DNA of 64,000 nt from Dugong dugon (GCA_030035585.1 CM057462.1:136798734-136862733); one strand, 5' to 3'; positions 10,277 through 21,974 are shown, numbered from the stretch's first letter. Numbers and translations are program-made. The notes: generated from the sequence alone by a model not told the origin.

Positions 10277-10990
10277 GTATCATATAAGCCCATGCCAAAA
10301 GCTGAGTTTTACTTGATATGAAAAAGGTGGCAGCTTCAATTTCAGCACAAAGTAGGAGTGTCAAATTGCTGCAAAACTGCCATCCTCTGGAAATTGACGA
10401 CCCGAATGAACCCAGAGGCAATGTTTCATTCTCATGAGATGCCTTGCTTTTGCCTGCTGCTTGAGAACCACCATATTTCTGGGAAGGAGCAATGGGTCTT
10501 TAGAAAGGCTGGAATGTTGTTTGTTGCCCGGCAACTACGTTTGGAGGCTGATAGGAGTCAACGAAACCAAGCAAAGAGCAGGAACAGGGCGGGGTTGTGG
10601 ATGGAATCAGTGGTTCTAGAGGGTGTTGACATTTTCCAGAAAGGAGCATTTCATGGTTGAATCCTTGATTTGCTTCCATTGTTTTCATGTTCACTCCCCA
10701 CAACATGAATATTATAAATAGAAGCCACTCCTGGGGTCCTCTGGGGTGATGCTTAGCTTCAACTAAAACTTTCAAAAGCATTAGATGCATATCTCTTCTA
10801 GCAGTGGCAGCACAGGGGCAAAGAAAAAGAAAATAACCTTTCACTTTTAGGGAAACCAGCTCTATTTTTTTCTGTGCTACAGGGAATAACATTACTCCTA
10901 AGTTGCACAAGATATTTAGGGGATGTAGACACAGCCTACAGCTTTTGTTATCAGAAGCCTTTGTATTTGGTTGCTATCCTGTCCTAAGAT
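10277..10990. other. Repeat-free segment with long frames on both strands
   Basis: Repeat-free by eye. A 136-codon antisense frame (10500-10910) and a 100-codon sense frame (10358-10660) overlap. Neither shows a domain I recognise. A 'tataaata' box sits at about 10714. It could be a host regulatory element, an untranslated exon or chance; I do not assign a gene. Confidence 0.35.
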
Positions 10991-10997
10991 GACCTGT

Positions 10998-11125
10998 TTC
11001 AGAATCACCAGGTGTGGTTGTAAAAATGCAGATTTCTGGGCCCACTACCAGACATTTTAAACCAGCAGTACTCAGGAATATGCATTGTCAACAAGCTTTT
11101 AGGTGATTCTCACATATACTGGCAC
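10998..11125 (+). repeat. MER20-like hAT relic
   Basis: The order 'cagaatcaccaggtgtggtt', 'gcagatttctgggcccacta', 'caggaatatgcattgtcaac', 'ggtgattctcac' follows MER20, a short non-autonomous hAT transposon of placental mammals. Both extreme ends are missing. Confidence 0.7.
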
Positions 11126-11960
11126 GAAATATTTTAGCTTTGGCAGTATGTAGCCTTGTGACTTTGAGTAATCAACCATTATAATAACAGGTACCTTGCT
11201 AGACAACAAGATTGTTTTGGGAATTGAGAGGGGTGAGCCTAAGACGTTGTGTCAGGGCAAGGTAATAATTACCTGGAAGAGATTAGTGCACTGAGCTAAA
11301 ATGGCTAAAATGCTTGAAGGCAAGAGTATGCAGAATCTCCATGTTTGATAAGACGGTTTTTTTTTTTAATGTAGTCTAGAAAAAGCATTCTAATTTTATG
11401 AAATGTTAGCCTAGCTTTTCATGTGGTAGTCACTTTCCTTTGTGCCGTAAATTTGATAGGCTAAAGTGTAATAAACGTTGCCATGAGAATGAAGAAAATC
11501 ACAGAAGTAACCAATTTACCAGGGATTCATGCTAGCCTTGGAAGTTCAGTACATTCTGCACAATTAAAATGTCTTGAGGGCAGAGCTTCAGCTACCCCAG
11601 ATGAGAAACCATCTAAACCTCTGAATGTTGCTGCAGAGTGAACTAATGAATATTTTACTCTCACCAGCTGCTTCATAATCCTTTTCCTGCCTAAAAGCCA
11701 TGAGATTACAAAATCCAGTTTCACCTTCTCTGGGGCTTTGTACCCCTGTATACACAACAGCCAAATCCCTCTGGTATTTTACCGACAAAACAAAAGGCAG
11801 CAAACGCAGCCATAATTGAAGTCACTGCTGCTCGATAAATCCCAAAGTTATTCATTTGCTCTTTTCTGCTACAATATACAGTTCAAAACTGGGTCTGTAC
11901 CACTGACCTCTTAATGCCACAATGGCTCCTGGGACCAAGGAGTTAGTGGCCACTAAAATT
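11126..11960. other. Unrecognised sequence
   Basis: Two antisense frames at 11527-11803 overlap in different frames over the same DNA, which argues against coding. No repeat family was recognised. Confidence 0.45.
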
Positions 11961-11965
11961 AACAT

Positions 11966-12102
11966 GGAGCCCTGGTGGCACGGTGGTTAAGAGCTTGGCT
12001 GCTAACCAAAATGTCGACAGTTCAAATCCACCAGCTGCTCCTTGGAAACCCTGTGGGTTCTAGCCTGTCCGATAGGAAATCGACTCCATGGCAACGGGTT
12101 TA
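11966..12102 (+). mobile_element. AfroSINE, short form
   Basis: Sense copy: 'ggagccctggtggcacggtgg' head, 'gtcgacagttcaaatccacc' box B, 'ctccttggaaaccctgtggg' body, and tail 'aatcgactccatggcaacgg'. It lacks part of the usual 'tctactctgtcctatagggt' body. Confidence 0.93.
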
Positions 12103-12189
12103 AAACACAGCTCAAGTATGCTGGGAAGAAATACTCCCTCACATCCAATAAAGTAAAACGATTGATTAAAAGATAAATCTGAGCATAGT

Positions 12190-12385
12190 AACAATCATAA
12201 TAATAGATAACATGTATTGATTATACGACTCACATTAAGTAGATTTAATACATCATCCCACTTAACGATCACAACACCTCTATGAAGCAGATATTATTAT
12301 CCGCATTTAACAGATGAGGAAAGTGAGAAGGAGCAGAAAGAATTAGCCACTTAGGGAATCAGCCCAGGTTTATCTGGCTATAAAT
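12190..12385 (-). repeat. MIR SINE relic, antisense
   Basis: 'tattattatccgcatttaac' and 'agatgaggaaagtgagaagg' are the antisense of the MIR 'cctcatctgtaaaatggg' region; the upstream block fits the MIR tail. Confidence 0.8.
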
Positions 12386-12529
12386 AATATTATACCTGCT
12401 GGCTTTGATGTGTGTGTCTGTTAGCAAACTAATTCTGGTTGTAATTAAATCAGATCGCCCTCTTAGTCATTATTATATCTCTTTAAAATTCAGGAATTAG
12501 ACCAGTTTTAGGGACTGTGTCTTTAAGGC

Positions 12530-12575
12530 ATGCAGCAGGTGTCAGCAAACATTTGTTGAATGAATGAGTGACTAT
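12530..12575 (+). repeat. L2-type 3' tail fragment
   Basis: 'aaacatttgttgaatgaatg' is the typical L2 3' end. The upstream part is too diverged to delimit. Confidence 0.5.
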
Positions 12576-13905
12576 CTCAGTACTTAGGGCACCTGCTCAC
12601 TGTTTTAAACCCCCCAATCCTCTTTTTTATAGTGAAAAACACCAGCATCCTACTCATGCCAGCTGTTTAGACTAGCAATTCTTCATTATTAATTTGTCAC
12701 TATTAATAATTACTGAAAAATGGTTTTTAAATTATTTACTTTTCAAAATAGAACAAATCTAAGGTTGTTTTTAAGAACATTATTTTCACTTGCATTTTGA
12801 CATGCTTTCTGGTGTAGAAGATTTAGAGGTCCAGTTATAGACACGCTTTTTGGTTGGGCTCTGTTTTCCCATGCCATGGTTTGAAAATTTCACACAGGAC
12901 AAACCCAGGGTGAATGTAGGGTAAACCTCCTGTGCTTCCCTGATCTCAAGAATCCTAGTCTTGTATTGGTTGCGTGCCTACAAATAGTTCCTTTATATAT
13001 TTTTTCCCAGACATTATACATGTTTTGGTGGGAGGGGAAGTTTGATACAAGTTACTCAATCATGATCAAAGTTGTAAGTCAGGCATAAAGTTCTTAAAAA
13101 CCGAGTTAAGTTCTTAGAGTTCATTTCTGGACTTTTCCATATCCCTTTCTTTCCCCCTTCTCTTTGCATACCCTACTAGTAATAATATAATGAAAGCATA
13201 TTTCCAGTAGGTAATTTCCACAAATAACCATAATCCTACTATGGGAAGAATCAACATGTTTTCATCCCAGGGAAGAAAAGCTATAGTACAGTAACAATAG
13301 AAATTCCAATCAATTAACAAATTAGTGTCTACATTTCTTACTTTCTGTGAGGCTCTATGAAAGAAGTATGCATTCTAAATAGTTTTCATAATTTCCTAAT
13401 TACTTAAATGCTACCTTATGGGAGGACAAGACCAGGCAAGGGGTAAAGACAAACACTACAAACAACACACAGTGAATCCACAAAGCAGATTTCTTAAGGA
13501 AAGTTGTTAAATATGAGGCAAACAGAACTTCATATCCTATGAGGAGGTACACTTTGGCCAGGCACAGATAGACATACTTTAGTTTTGTTCCAGGAAAAGC
13601 ACTCTGATTTCCTGTCATTACACATTTTACAGAGGGTTTGGAAGTGGGCAGGGAACACTCAGACTGAGTAGAAAGAATCCTGGTCTTTGCAATTGGAGTG
13701 GCAGCTTTTCTGTTGTCAGATGCCAATTGCCAAATAAGCATGTTTTTAGCTGGAGAGCTTGAAGCCCTCCTGTGTGAGCTGGCCAGCCTACCTGAGGGGA
13801 CAAACTGGCTTGTCTGTCCTCAGATAGTAAGTGACTGCTTATGGGGAAATTTCAAGGTTATCAGGAAGATTTTTTTCTAGCAGGGCCGTTGTTTCTGGTT
13901 AAAAT
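12576..13905. other. Unrecognised sequence
   Basis: About 1.3 kb with no recognised repeat or gene. An antisense 113-codon frame at 13400-13741 is rich in hydrophobic residues but has no recognisable family and no support from splice signals. Confidence 0.45.
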
Positions 13906-13929
13906 AAAAATACTCCTAACAAAAAAAGA

Positions 13930-14063
13930 AAACCAAACCCATTGCCAACTCATAGCAACCCTATAGAACAGAGTGGAACTGCCCCATAGAGTTTCCAAGG
14001 AGCAGCTGGTGGATTTGAATTGCTGACATTTTGGTGAGCAGCTGAGCTCTTAACCACTGCACC
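13930..14063 (-). mobile_element. AfroSINE, short form, with near-perfect duplication
   Basis: Antisense copy from 'aaaccaaacccattgcc' to 'cttaaccactgcacc'. Flanks aaaaatactcctaa (13906-13919) and aaaatacacctag (14064-14076) match with one or two differences, marking the insertion site. Part of the RTE-like tail between 'ttgcc' and 'aactcat' is deleted. Confidence 0.92.
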
Positions 14064-14111
14064 AAAATACACCTAGGAGAGGTACTATAGATAAATCAGC
14101 TATATCTCAAA

Positions 14112-14310
14112 CAAAAAACAGTTGCTATCAGTCGATTCTGACACCAAGTGTCTCAGAGTAAAACTGCACTCCATAGAATTTTCAGTAGTTATGATCTTTC
14201 AGAAGTAGATCGCCAGGCTTTTCTTCCGAGGTACCTCTGGGTCGATTCAAGCCACCAACCTTCCAGTTAGTTGCCAAGCGCTTAGCCATTTGCACCACCC
14301 CCGGACTCCA
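14112..14310 (-). mobile_element. AfroSINE, long form, antisense
   Basis: Antisense copy with 'gtcgattctgacaccaagtg' tail, the long-form 'caggcttttcttccgaggta' block and the head at right ('gcaccacccccggactcca'). It lies about 50 bp from the preceding SINE in the same orientation. Confidence 0.92.
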
Positions 14311-14600
14311 GCGACACCTCAGATTTTGTGGGCTCTTTTTTGTACCTCAGAATGAGCATTCATTGACTCCTTTCCTGATAGCTTGTTTTGATAATTTAAA
14401 TACAGCCGAATCCAAGGGTCATCATGCCTTGTGAATGTGATGCAAATAAGCAGAAGAGAAAAGGAATATGCAGAAAGAGGTTTGGAGGTCTGACAAAACA
14501 GCTGCAGATGTAGCAGGCTTTGCTCCTGCTGACCTAAATGATCATGTGGACATATTTCATTAAGAGCACATTAGAGTTCTGTGTATCACACCACTTAACA

Positions 14601-14775
14601 CAGTGGTTTTCAGTATCAGGGTACACAGAAGAGTTCTCTGGGGAGGTTTTTAAACCACAGTGCCCTAACTACATTCCAAAGCAATTACATCAGAGACTCC
14701 GGAACAGGACACAGGCAACAGTGATTTTTAAATCTGTACAGGTGATGCCAATATGCAGCCAAGGCTGCAAATCAT
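14601..14775 (+). mobile_element. MER5-like hAT relic
   Basis: It starts 'cagtggttttcagtatcagg', the MER5-type terminal repeat, and ends near 'tgccaatatgcagccaaggc', the complementary end. Non-autonomous, no transposase. A 100-codon sense frame across it is a by-product. Confidence 0.7.
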
Positions 14776-15420
14776 CAACTTACATTCTCTTGGCTTCAGC
14801 TCTCTTCCGTAAAAATAAACATCAATTAAATTATCCTTGAGGATCTTTCCAACTCACGTTCTTCAACTCTGTGATCCTGCATGAAAAGATTTCCTTTCGT
14901 CAGTGTTCTCCTTTGACTGCTCAAAAAAAAAAAAAAAAAAAATAAGCAAAATCCTGTGAGGTCATTCTTGCTTTAGCTTTGTGACTTTGTCCAATACAAA
15001 TGTCTGCCAAATCCCATATTATCTCATAAGATATCTGATTATCTCTGCTATTTGCTGTCCAAAGGGAAAATAGCTATTAGCTGCCCAAAGAACAGCCCAA
15101 ACATGTTATAAAAATAAACATTTCAGAAATGGGATGAGCCCTTTTTGCAAAACACAAGGAAATACCTGCTTATTGACCTCAGCAACCCTCCCAAAAAACA
15201 AAAAAAAAAAAAACTTTACCATGGTCCACTGTCATTCTCCTTAAATATACCTGCATACTCAGGGCTTCTCACCGTATTTACACCTTTGTTCCACCAGCAA
15301 GACCTTCTGTCTTTATTTTTCTGCCCCATCTCTCCTACCCCCTCTCCCCACTTTCACTATGAGAATGCTACCTATCATGAAATACTACCTATCGTTCAAG
15401 CTCCAGTTTAATTAATAACA
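14776..15420. other. Unrecognised sequence with A-runs
   Basis: Poly-A runs lie at about 14923-14942 and 15197-15212. The 88-codon sense frame at 15145-15411 is lysine-rich where it crosses the second A-run and shows no family match. Confidence 0.45.
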
Positions 15421-15424
15421 GTTA

Positions 15425-15620
15425 CACTATCCAGCATTTACTAGGTACCAGGAACATTCTTTGCATGCATTATTTTACCTGATTCTTCCAACACATCTGC
15501 AAAGTAAGTTTTATCAAGCCAGTTTAACAGGAGATAGCTGAAGCTCAGAGACAGGAAATAACTTGCTCAAGATCACAAAGCCAGAATTCAAGCCCAGGCC
15601 TGTCCTACTCCAAGGCTGAT
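15425..15620 (-). repeat. MIR SINE relic, antisense
   Basis: 'actaggtaccaggaacattc', 'gctgaagctcagagacagga', 'cttgctcaagatcacaaagc' and 'attcaagcccaggcc' follow the antisense MIR order. Confidence 0.85.
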
Positions 15621-15633
15621 GGCTAAAAAAAGA

Positions 15634-15820
15634 AACAGTTGCCACTGAGCTGATTCCAACTCATAGCGATCCTGTGTGTGTCAGAGTGGAACTGTGCTCC
15701 ATTGGGTTTTTAGGGGTTGATTTTGTGGAAGCAGACCACCAGGCCTTTCTTCCAAGGTGCCTTTTGGTGAATTCACACCCCCAACCTTTCAGTGAGTAGC
15801 CGAGAGTGTTAACCATTATT
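15634..15820 (-). mobile_element. AfroSINE, long form, antisense
   Basis: Antisense copy with 'gagctgattccaactcatag' tail, 'caggcctttcttccaaggtg' long-form block, and a head that ends early near 'gttaaccattatt'. It is inserted next to, or into the end of, the preceding MIR. Confidence 0.92.
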
Positions 15821-15834
15821 AGCTACTACATTGC

Positions 15835-16843
15835 GGACGGTTTTACCAACTCTCCATGAGCACCTGATGATTCCACAATATTGTGACTTCTCTGCTCTGC
15901 TACATATTTTGCTATTTAATTTAGATGAATATTCTTATCTCTTTTCCTCAGTATATTATAAGCCTATTAAGTGCCTAAAGCAAGGCACCTATGTTCTGTA
16001 GGCACAATTGAAACTGGTCTTATTTTGTAGTAAAGGGTATATGTTTTTGTTACCTTCTTATCACCTGGCACATTGTTCTACCAGGTGATATATTAGTATA
16101 TGTGTAATAGTTTAACCTAGCCATTAAACTATTTCCATTGGTTAAGAGCCCAAGTGAAGGGAGTTAAATAGCAAGGCATGAGGTTGAGAGGGCCGGCAAA
16201 AGTGTAATCAGAGATGAACACACCTATTTCTGGGGTATCTCAGGGTATGATTTGAAGGTTGATAAGACAGCTCATGCTTTTTTTTGTAATGAATAGAATG
16301 TTTGCCAAACTATTGGTATTAGACAGTATTCTATATCTATGCATGAGCCGTAATATTTTCCAATCAGCTATTAATATTTACCTGTTCATACAGGTTTTTC
16401 AAGATATCATAGCTCACAAAGGTAAAACCAGTCATAAAATTTATTAACATAGCATTTTACATTTTAAGAATAATGAACACTAGTTCTGTCTATGCAAAGT
16501 GATTTGGTGAACTTAGTAGAATATTTAGAAAATCCAGAAGGAAAAACACTCCAACCAAACAAATTTAGAAAACTGAGGAAAAACATTCAGAGCTTGAATT
16601 AAGCAGATAATTTCTTACAAGGAAAGAGTAGGTTACATAAATGAGTACTTACTGATTAAATGAAAGAAAACCCAATAATGAGAGAGAAAAATAATCAGCA
16701 CCCAGGAGATACTGACCCCACAGAGACTTCCTGTGCTGACCACAGAGTAGTCTTTTCAAATGTAAGAGGAGTGAACTTTGAGTGCCATGGCTCCCTGGTG
16801 GGTATGAAATTACACCACTGATCATTTTTTTAATTCCAAAACT
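15835..16843. other. Unrecognised sequence
   Basis: About 1 kb without a recognised repeat or gene. Frames at 16259-16447 (+) and 16649-16909 (-) have no support; the latter runs into the next SINE. Confidence 0.45.
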
Positions 16844-16853
16844 CTTGGCTAAG

Positions 16854-17067
16854 CGTAAACCAAAAAAAAAGCAAACCAGCTGCTGTGGAGCCAATTCTAA
16901 CTGATACAACCCCCCGTGTTGCAGAGTAGATAGGACTTTATGTGACTGTGACCTTTCAGAAGCAGATCATCAGAGGCCTTTCTTCCAAGATGCCTCTGGA
17001 TGGACTTGAACCACAAACCTTTCCATGAGTAGCCCAGCTCTCAACCATTTGCACCACTCAGGGACTC
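16854..17067 (-). mobile_element. AfroSINE, long form, with 10-bp duplication
   Basis: Antisense copy from an A-rich tail to the head 'gcaccactcagggactc'. cttggctaag occurs at 16844-16853 and 17068-17077 as the target duplication. The long-form block 'aggcctttcttccaagatgc' is present. Confidence 0.94.
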
Positions 17068-17077
17068 CTTGGCTAAG

Positions 17078-17645
17078 AATGCTCAGGCTTTAACTTGAGG
17101 CTGTAAAATGGAGTCTGAAGAGAAATAAAGAGGCCAGGCCTTTCAGTGAGCAGTGCATTTGCTTACTCACCAGCAAACAATTCCTGAGGACCTCCCCCTC
17201 AGTCGCTCACCCTGTGCAGGGTGCCAGAAATGCAAAGCCACTACATGACATAGGTAGTCAGGAATGTGAGCTTTGCACCACGCTTCCCCACTGTTTCAGT
17301 GTGTGAGCTAAAGAGTACTCTTTCCTTATTTATGAGTTTGTTTCCCTTTGTGTAGACTGAGATAACACCCACTTACTTTCCTTCAAAAGTCTCAGGGATG
17401 ACTCACGAGAATGCTTGTTCAATTTAGCCAGTGTGCTAAGATGTTTTAAATAATAATTTCCTTTAAGTCTGCAGAACCTTTCATCTGCGTAAACTACTAC
17501 CTAGAATCTCAGTTAACTTTTCCTACTTCTTATTAATGCCTGTGAGATTTTCAGGAGTTTCAACTGTAGGTTCTCACACTGTCCTGGCCTTTTTATAGCG
17601 GTAGATTTTCTAGCCATGTGATCTTACAGTCAACTTAGTGCAGTG
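17078..17645. other. Unrecognised sequence
   Basis: No repeat or gene was recognised. Confidence 0.5.
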
Positions 17646-17649
17646 AAAG

Positions 17650-17860
17650 TAGCTCTAGCTATGGCGTCAAAAGGCTCATGTTCAAATTTTAACTATGCCT
17701 TTCATTAGTGCTGTGACCTTGACTAAAGCAAGGCATCCCTCCAAGCCTCAGCATCTTTATCTATAAAAAGGGAAAATAATACATGCTTGCACTTAATCGC
17801 AGGATGGCTAGGAGGCTCAAGTTGAAAAGTATGCAAAAATACTCTGTAAATCACCAACAT
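17650..17860 (+). repeat. MIR SINE relic, sense
   Basis: 'gtgctgtgaccttgactaaa', 'aagcctcagcatctttatct' and 'aaaaagggaaaataatacatgc' follow the sense MIR core. Confidence 0.82.
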
Positions 17861-17929
17861 TATACAACCGTAGCAGGATTTTTAACACTGTTTTAAGAGT
17901 TTCTTGTAGTTCTTTCTTACCTATCAGTC

Positions 17930-19175
17930 AGCTATAACTACTGTTAAGATTTTCATTTATATTATTCCAGTCTATTTCCAGAGTATGTGTATGTGTGTTT
18001 GTGTGTGTGGGGGTTAACTTTTAAAAATGTAGTTATTTTCTTATGACAAAATTACGTGTTACAATACTTGCATATGTTATGGTATATGTATGTATATCCA
18101 AAAAAAGCAAACCTGTTGTGGTCAAGTCAGTTCCAACTCAGGGTGACCCTGTGTGTGTCAGAGTAGAAGTGCATTCCATAGGGCTTTCAATGGCTGTATT
18201 TTAAGGAAGTAGGTCACCAGGCCTTTTTTCTGCAGTGCCACTGAGTGGATTTGAACCACTAACCTTTCCATTAGTAGCCAAGCACAAGCCATTTTCGTTA
18301 CCCAGGGACCATGTATGTATACATAAATACCTAGGTTAGTAAAAGTTGTTTCAAAATGTGGTTAATAACAGCTTAGCATAAATAAGCTCATCCTGTATGT
18401 ATATATGTATGTATTTTCATGTTATTGAAAATTATTTCAAAACATGATTGACGGCTACAACAAAAATATTGTGGTTAATAATTCTACCATGTGAGTGAAC
18501 AATAATTTATTTGATAAGTTTCTATTTTTAACTCATTAGGAATATTTATTTCCAGCTTTTTTGTTGTAGTTGTTTGGGGGCTTATTTTGTTTTGTTTTTT
18601 GTTGTTGTTGATATTGTTAGGGTTTTTGCCATCATAAACAAGGCTACAGTAAACAAATTCTTTTATGAATCTCTAATTCCCTAGAGATTTCCAGACCTGA
18701 AATGCCTGGATGAAACGGTATGGACTTTTCTAGGGCCTTGCTAGCATACTGTCAGATTCTATTCCTGAATTATACTATTTAAGCAAAGTAAGAAAGAATA
18801 AATCTTATGGTAACCTTGCCAGAATTGTTACCTATTTTAATCATTACCAATTTCATAGGCAAAAAATAGTATCTCTTTGTTTATATGAATTACTAGTGAA
18901 GTTGAACTTTTTTCATGTTTATTGATTTTAATTATTTCTGCTATGAATTATCTCTTCTCATCCTTTCTCCATTTTCCATATTTTCCTTATTGATTTGTCA
19001 ACATTATTTACACATTAAGGAAACTAATTTCTTATTTGTCGTAACTTGTAAATATTTTCCAAATTTGTCATCTGCATTTTAATTTCACTGATAATTTTTG
19101 ACATTGTAAAGTTTTTTACACTGAATTTAACAACCAGTTTCTTCTATTGTTTTCCGTTTGTACACTTTGTGAACT
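17930..19175 (-). repeat. Old L1 3' region, antisense, split by a SINE
   Basis: 'gccatcataaacaaggctacagtaaac' and 'tttccaaatttgtcatctgc' fit the antisense of an old L1M 3' region (the usual text is 'gctattataaacaatgctgc'). The AfroSINE at 18098-18310 interrupts it. No coding capacity remains. A (TG)-rich stretch lies at about 17986-18010. Confidence 0.55.
18098..18310 (-). mobile_element. AfroSINE, long form, with near-perfect duplication
   Basis: Antisense copy beginning in an A-run. It has the tail 'gtcaagtcagttccaactca', the long-form block 'aggccttttttctgcagtgc' and the head 'ttacccagggacc'. Flanks atgtatgtatat (18086-18097) and atgtatgtatac (18311-18322) form the duplication. Confidence 0.94.
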
Positions 19176-19185
19176 AAGTAGAAGG

Positions 19186-19394
19186 AAAAACCAACCCCAC
19201 GCCGTCAAGTCAGTTCTGACTCACAGCAACCCTATAGGACAGAGTAGAACTGCCCAATAGGGTTTCCAAGGCTGTAAACTTTACGGAAGCAGACTGCCAC
19301 ATCTTTCTCCCACAGAACAGTTGGTGGGTTCAAACTGCCAACCTTTTGGTTAGCAGCTGAACACTTTAACTACTGCACCACCACCAGAGCTCCT
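19186..19394 (-). mobile_element. AfroSINE, third form, antisense
   Basis: Antisense copy with the form that carries 'ggaagcagactgccacatct' between tail and head. It ends 'gcaccaccaccagagctcc'. The right flank 'gtagaagcaagg' resembles the left flank 'gtagaaggaa', a probable decayed duplication. Confidence 0.93.
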
Positions 19395-19514
19395 TTGGTA
19401 GAAGCAAGGCATCCATATATCAATTTATCCTTTTAATAAAAACTAGCCGTACATCCAAAGACTTAGCAATCTAGAATAAAGTTAAAGTGTGATGATGCTG
19501 TTATTGTTGTTCTG

Positions 19515-19877
19515 CTAGGAAGCCAGTTTGGAATCATCAGCAATGAGATTGTTAAGTATTTCTGGTGCTGGAGCAGTTGGCACCCACCCAAGCACAGCTC
19601 TATTTATAGGCAACATAGATACCTCCTGTGCAGTGGCATTTGGCCAACAGTGAGGATCCAGAAATTCTGATACTTGGAAAGCAGAAGGTCTGTACTGCTG
19701 CATCTGTAAGTCAGAGGGGGTCAGGCTCAGGGCTAGCTGATACCAGGGGGAGAATGGGAACAGGGAACAGGACAACATCAGAATTAGATCTTCCAGAGAA
19801 AAGTGCCTCATAAATGTCTGAGATGCAGAGGCTGTATTAAAAAGGTGAATACCAAAAGAGTCCAATTTATCTCCCAA
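19515..19877 (-). other. Unassigned 120-codon open frame outside repeats
   Basis: An uninterrupted antisense frame of 120 codons in DNA where I recognise no repeat. It has mixed composition, without the low-complexity bias seen in transposon by-products here. I recognise no domain, signal peptide or membrane segment. No promoter, splice or poly-A context supports it. It could be a decayed processed pseudogene or chance; I do not call it a gene. Confidence 0.25.
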
Positions 19878-20000
19878 TTCTTAGGTTCTCTGTTTTGCTA
19901 TTCTCTGACTGTATTTGACTCCCTGCTGAGAGAGACAAGACTCCTGTTTGCCTAACATTTCAATTCTATATTTCTGTTTTTAGAAATACTGCTGAGTAGA

Positions 20001-20643
20001 TGTCATAGATTGAATTGTGTCCCCAGATAATGTGTCACCTTGGCTAGGTCATGATTCCCAGTATTGTGAGATTGTCTTCCGTTTTGTGATGTGTTGTAAA
20101 TCCTAGCCTCCATGCCTGTGGTTATGGTCCCATTTGGAAGCAAGCTGTCTGCTATATTAACGAGGCAGGATGAGATTATTTTAATGAGGATTAGGGTAGG
20201 ATGCAACACTCTTACTCAGATCACAGGCCTGATCTGATGTAAGGGTAGTTTCCCTGGGATGTGGCCTGCATTACCTTTTTTCTTACAAGAGATAAAAGGA
20301 GAGAGAAGCAAGAAGAGAGAGAGGGACCTCATACCACCAAGAAAAAAGAGCCGGGAGCAGAGCATATCCTTTGGACCCAGGGTCCCTGCACTGAGAACCT
20401 CCTAGACCCAGGGAAAGGTTGATGCCAAGACACATGTAGATCTCCAAGGGATGCTGAGCTCACAGATGTTAAAAGGAGACAAGGATCTTCCGCCAGAGTT
20501 GACAGAGAGAGAAAGCCTTCCCCTAGAGTTGGCACCCTGAATTCGGACTTCTAGCCTCCTCAACTGTGAGAGAATAAATTTCTGTTTGTTAAAGCTATCC
20601 ACGTGTGGTATTTCTGTTATAGCAGCACTAGATAACTAATACA
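20001..20643 (+). mobile_element. Solo MaLR/ERVL-type LTR
   Basis: It begins 'tgtcatagattgaattgtgt' and ends 'gcagcactagataactaata' plus 'ca', the start and end pattern of MLT1/MaLR-type LTRs. Near the right end 'gagagaataaatttctgttt' carries an AATAAA signal. Flanking 5-mers gtaga and gcagg match only partly, so the duplication is decayed. No internal retroviral region adjoins it. Confidence 0.85.
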
Positions 20644-20684
20644 GCAGGCAAACTCAGCAGCATGAATATCAATGATGGTTAATA

Positions 20685-20935
20685 TTACTAATAATAATTA
20701 ACACTGAGTAAGCTTTTACTATGGAACAAAATCTGATCTAAATGCTTTATGTTTATTTCACCCTTCAAAACACTTTGAAGTAGGTAGAAACTATGATTTT
20801 TTCCATTTTATATTTCAAGACATTGAGGCACAGAGAGGTTAAATAACTCATCCAAGTTCACACAGCTAGCAAGAAAATGAGCCAGGATTTGAAACCAGAC
20901 AGCCTAGTTCCATAGTTGGCATCCTTATACCCTAT
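20685..20935 (-). repeat. MIR SINE relic, antisense
   Basis: 'gaggcacagagaggttaaat', 'tccaagttcacacagctagc' and 'gagccaggatttgaaaccag' are the antisense MIR core. Confidence 0.88.
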
Positions 20936-20939
20936 AATA

Positions 20940-21585
20940 TTTTGTAGTTATTAATAAAAATTTTAAAAACAAACAATTTTTATTTACATATGTGGAAAGG
21001 TATATAACTATATAGTTTATATTTATGGAAAGGTATATATACAATTTCCTTTGATATCTGTTTTTATTTATTATGGTTAATTGGGGGGAACAATTAGGAA
21101 CTGATTAAAGAATTCTTGGATTATCTAGGCCTCTGGCTTTCCCACCTTCCCATACTTCTCCCAGAAAGCAAAGACTAGAACAAAGGAAAGACATAAACAT
21201 GACCAATTTTGCTGCTACTGTTTGATGTTAGTTCTGCCTGGTATTGGTTTAAAAGGGAAAATAAACTGAACGCAACAATCAAAATAAAATCAGTTTTATA
21301 TACCCGTCTATTATATTCCTACCATAACTGGTGCTTCCTTGGGTATTGGTGAAGAGCAGAACAGTAGAGGATGTGGGATGTTGTGGGAGTGAATTGACAG
21401 ATTCTTCTCCCACAGTCCCTCTCTCTTCTCTCCATGGTCCCAGAGCAGACTTGGGCTTTCTCACGACCGCAGTTTCAGGACCCTTCACGGCCGAGTCACT
21501 GCCTGAGACGTCACACAGTGAACAGCAGAGGCTGCCTCAGTGCCGTCAATTTCCTTCCCATCTCCATGCTCCTCAGCACTGCTAG
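20940..21585. other. Unrecognised sequence
   Basis: AT-rich on the left and more GC-rich from about 21340. Overlapping frames on both strands at 21279-21585 share the same DNA, and neither has a known domain. Confidence 0.45.
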
Positions 21586-21589
21586 ATTG

Positions 21590-21686
21590 ATATTTTGAAT
21601 ATGTGAATGTAACCACATCCACTCCTTCAAATCTTCCCTAGATTCTATCTCCTATGGAAGAAGAACAAACAAAAAAGTCATATAAG
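21590..21686 (+). repeat. L2 LINE relic, left half
   Basis: 'gtgaatgtaaccacatccac', 'tccttcaaatcttccctaga' match the L2 coding region 'tcatgtcactcccctgctta'-type order. It continues after the RTE insertion at 21975. Confidence 0.5.
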
Positions 21687-21970
21687 AAATACAAGCAGAA
21701 TGTTCCTTAGAAGCAAGAATGGTGAGACTTTGGCTCTCTCACTTTGGGCACATCATCAGGAAAGATTAATTGCTAGAAAAGGACATCATATTTGGTAAAG
21801 TAGAGGGTCAACACAAACAAGGGAAACTATCAATAAGATGGACTGACACAATAGTCAAAACAATGGACTCAAACATACTAATGATCATGATAGCACAGGA
21901 CCATGCAACATTATACGTAAGATCTCTATGAGTCGCAGCCAACTCGACAGCACCTAACAACAACAACATG
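21687..21970 (+). mobile_element. 5'-truncated RTE LINE 3' end, inside L2
   Basis: The sequence encodes the end of the RTE protein (a degraded 'rLRLSHFGHI..KD' then a 'Gkvegq' stretch, with stops). It is followed by 'ctctatgagtcgcagccaac' and the (AAC)n tail. It is 5'-truncated, as usual for target-primed insertion. It splits an older L2. Confidence 0.85.
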
Positions 21971-21974
21971 GGAC

